NCBI GenBank assembly: GCA_016208685.1
Contig: JACQXM010000014.1
Coordinates: forward strand, 1 to 64,000
DNA length: 64,000 nucleotides
Origin: Planctomycetota bacterium
GTDB lineage: Bacteria; Planctomycetota; Phycisphaerae; UBA1845
Direction: 5' to 3'
In this document: piece after piece, positions 62,242-64,000 of the stretch
Position numbering within the stretch: the stretch's first letter is position 1
Layout of the letters: the number at the start of each line of letters is the position of its first letter
Notes under the pieces: generated by a model
What the model saw: the letters and a program-made list of their open reading frames with translations, nothing else
Database searches by the model: none
Told to the model about the DNA's origin: nothing
Translations under genes and position numbers: made by a program

Positions 62242-63303
62242 CTACCGTGCCTCCGTAAACCACGGCCCACCCAAATGAATCCGATTGCGATCATTCAGGT
62301 CGCGCGCGCTGCGGCAGACAATCCCGAAGTCCTCGATTGCCCTTTCGTGTCCCACGCAGAAGAGAATTGCGCGGCGATCGGGATCGACCAAGATCCGCCT
62401 AACCCAGAACAGACCGATCCGCCCAGACAACCTTCGGCGATCCACCCCAGTCTGAACCTCCCGGACCGTTGCTTCGAACGCTGCCTGGCTGGCCCAAAAC
62501 CGCGCCCGCAATGGCCAAGCGGTCACCGCCGCTAGACCCAAAAGAGCTAGGCACGCCGGCACAACAAGAAGGCGCCAACCCCTTCGCCGCGGCGTCACCG
62601 ACGGTGTCACCTCCGAAGCTCTGGCCCCACCCACGTCGCGTATCCAGTCCACAATGCTGCATATCCACAATAGCACCGCAACCACGGTGAACCACCGTGC
62701 CTGGTCTCCGAACAACCATCGCATGCCCGCAGGGTGGCTCATTGCACAGAGGCTCATGCCCGTATTCACCAGCGCCACTGCCTCCGCTGCACGGAGTCGG
62801 CCTAGCTTCATCCGCGGCAGGTTTCCGCCATTCCTGGATACCGCAACGGGGTAGCCGCATTCCGAACACAGACTACCCACACAGTGCGTTAACGCATACC
62901 CACATTTGACACACTGGTCGCGTCGGCGCCTCCGCGCAACACGCATCCATGCCCGGACTCCTTGGGCCGGAAGAATAGCCGCCAACAACGCCGGGTATAC
63001 CAAGGGCAACGCCACATATGTGTGTGATCCACCTATTCGGCCGATCCGCGGCAGAAGTGTGAGGCCCAGGGGGGCGAAAGCCCTGCAGGACAGGCGCAAA
63101 CCGCCGTCCTCCGAGTTCCCCCCTTCTACCGAATGTAGCTCTGCGCAGGCACGGTAAAGCCGAACCGTGTATCGCACGCCATTGAGCTGCCACGCAGCCG
63201 AGCACAGCCAACACCCACCTAGCCAGAGTACCGCAACGATCATGCCGACGCACACGGAGATTGGCGTCAAAACGACACGCCATCGTATGCGTGGCTCCTT
63301 CAT
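62242..63303 (-). CDS. Hypothetical membrane protein with a zinc-ribbon-like CxxC...CxxC motif
   Basis: CVKCGYALTHCVGSLCSECGYPV; several TM segments; start at ATG 63303. Confidence 0.7.
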   Translation of the reverse strand: MKEPRIRWRVVLTPISVCVGMIVAVLWLGGCWLCSAAWQLNGVRYTVRLYRACAELHSVEGGNSEDGGLRLSCRAFAPLGLTLLPRIGRIGGSHTYVALPLVYPALLAAILPAQGVRAWMRVARRRRRDQCVKCGYALTHCVGSLCSECGYPVAVSRNGGNLPRMKLGRLRAAEAVALVNTGMSLCAMSHPAGMRWLFGDQARWFTVVAVLLWICSIVDWIRDVGGARASEVTPSVTPRRRGWRLLVVPACLALLGLAAVTAWPLRARFWASQAAFEATVREVQTGVDRRRLSGRIGLFWVRRILVDPDRRAILFCVGHERAIEDFGIVCRSARDLNDRNRIHLGGPWFTEAR

Positions 63304-63409
63304 CGCGCGTCTCTTTGAGCCGCTAACATAATGATCCCTGTAGGGCCCGACCACAGACCGGAAAACATCCGATCGTGAGAAATGCCTGATGGGAATCGCC
63401 GCACCGGGT

Positions 63410-63946
63410 CTACATCCACGCGATCCACTGCCGCACTATTGTCTGCAGCGTCGCCCGCTTGGCGCGAAGGTCCTCCAGACTGCGGAAACACGCGGAACAG
63501 CGGTCCTTCGCGTGCCAATCCAGCAGGCCGGCCGGGTCGTCGACTTTCAGCCCTTCTGTCGTATTGTCCCGTGCCGTGGCGCCGCGGTGAAACACGACGC
63601 GCACGAAGGTGTCCTTGCGCCGGAGATTCGCGGTGGCGAAGTAGTCCGTGAAATGGAAGCTCGGGGCGTTCCATTTGATGCCTTCGTTGATGCCGGGGTC
63701 CGCGTCCAGGATCGCCTCGCGCACGGCCTCCAGCGCCGGCTTGAGGGGGTGATCCAGCCTCCGCAGAAACTCGACCACTTCAGCGTTAGGCCGGGCTACC
63801 GCGGGGGTGCCGGTGCTCTGTTGCTTCGCCGCGCCCGCCCGGGGTGTGGCGGCCGCCGATCCTCCCGCTACCCGCTTCCCGGCCGCGGGCTTCGCACGCG
63901 TTGACCGTTGCGTCGAACGAGGCGCGGGGCGTTTTCTTGCCGGCAT
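63410..63946 (-). CDS. DUF1801-domain protein with basic Ala/Lys-rich N-terminus
   Basis: EAILDADPGINEGIKWNAPSFHFTDYFATANLRRKDTFVRVVFHRG typical of DUF1801; start at ATG 63946. Confidence 0.85.
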   Translation of the reverse strand: MPARKRPAPRSTQRSTRAKPAAGKRVAGGSAAATPRAGAAKQQSTGTPAVARPNAEVVEFLRRLDHPLKPALEAVREAILDADPGINEGIKWNAPSFHFTDYFATANLRRKDTFVRVVFHRGATARDNTTEGLKVDDPAGLLDWHAKDRCSACFRSLEDLRAKRATLQTIVRQWIAWM

Positions 63947-64000
63947 GGGACGCTCCTTGTCCGCACCATGCGGATTGCTTGCGCCGGCGCACACGATGCT

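Overview
High-GC chromosomal window that looks like a planctomycete (Phycisphaerae-like) genome. This is an inference from gene content and the abundance of RCC1, VCBS, beta-helix and dockerin-tailed secreted proteins. Most of it is housekeeping or envelope genes: thiC with a TPP riboswitch, holA, pyrE, purB, cysS, ispF, an REC-GAF-HD-GYP regulator, an M16 protease, oleC-oleD-like genes, wrbA, the pnt operon, tdh, gmd, a GT2, an ACP-KAS pair, tRNA-Arg(TCT) and trxB. The best candidate for an undescribed system is the minus-strand cassette at about 39.2-41.5 kb between wrbA and pntB. It has a strongly structured leader bounded by complementary 7-mers, a 96-aa ORF, an XRE-type HTH gene and an overlapping retron-like reverse transcriptase with variant catalytic (SADD) and VTG-equivalent (VHN) motifs. 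A hairpin array lies just 3' of the RT. Other notable items are a second, truncated copy of the thiC TPP aptamer 2.9 kb upstream next to an IS end, a 131-bp MITE-like element with perfect 16-bp TIRs and a 4-bp TSD whose empty site is visible elsewhere in the window, a three-gene TIGR04255 cassette, and an ExeA-type ATPase fused to a coiled coil of about 1000 aa. All calls come from reading the sequence and the ORF track; no database search was run.
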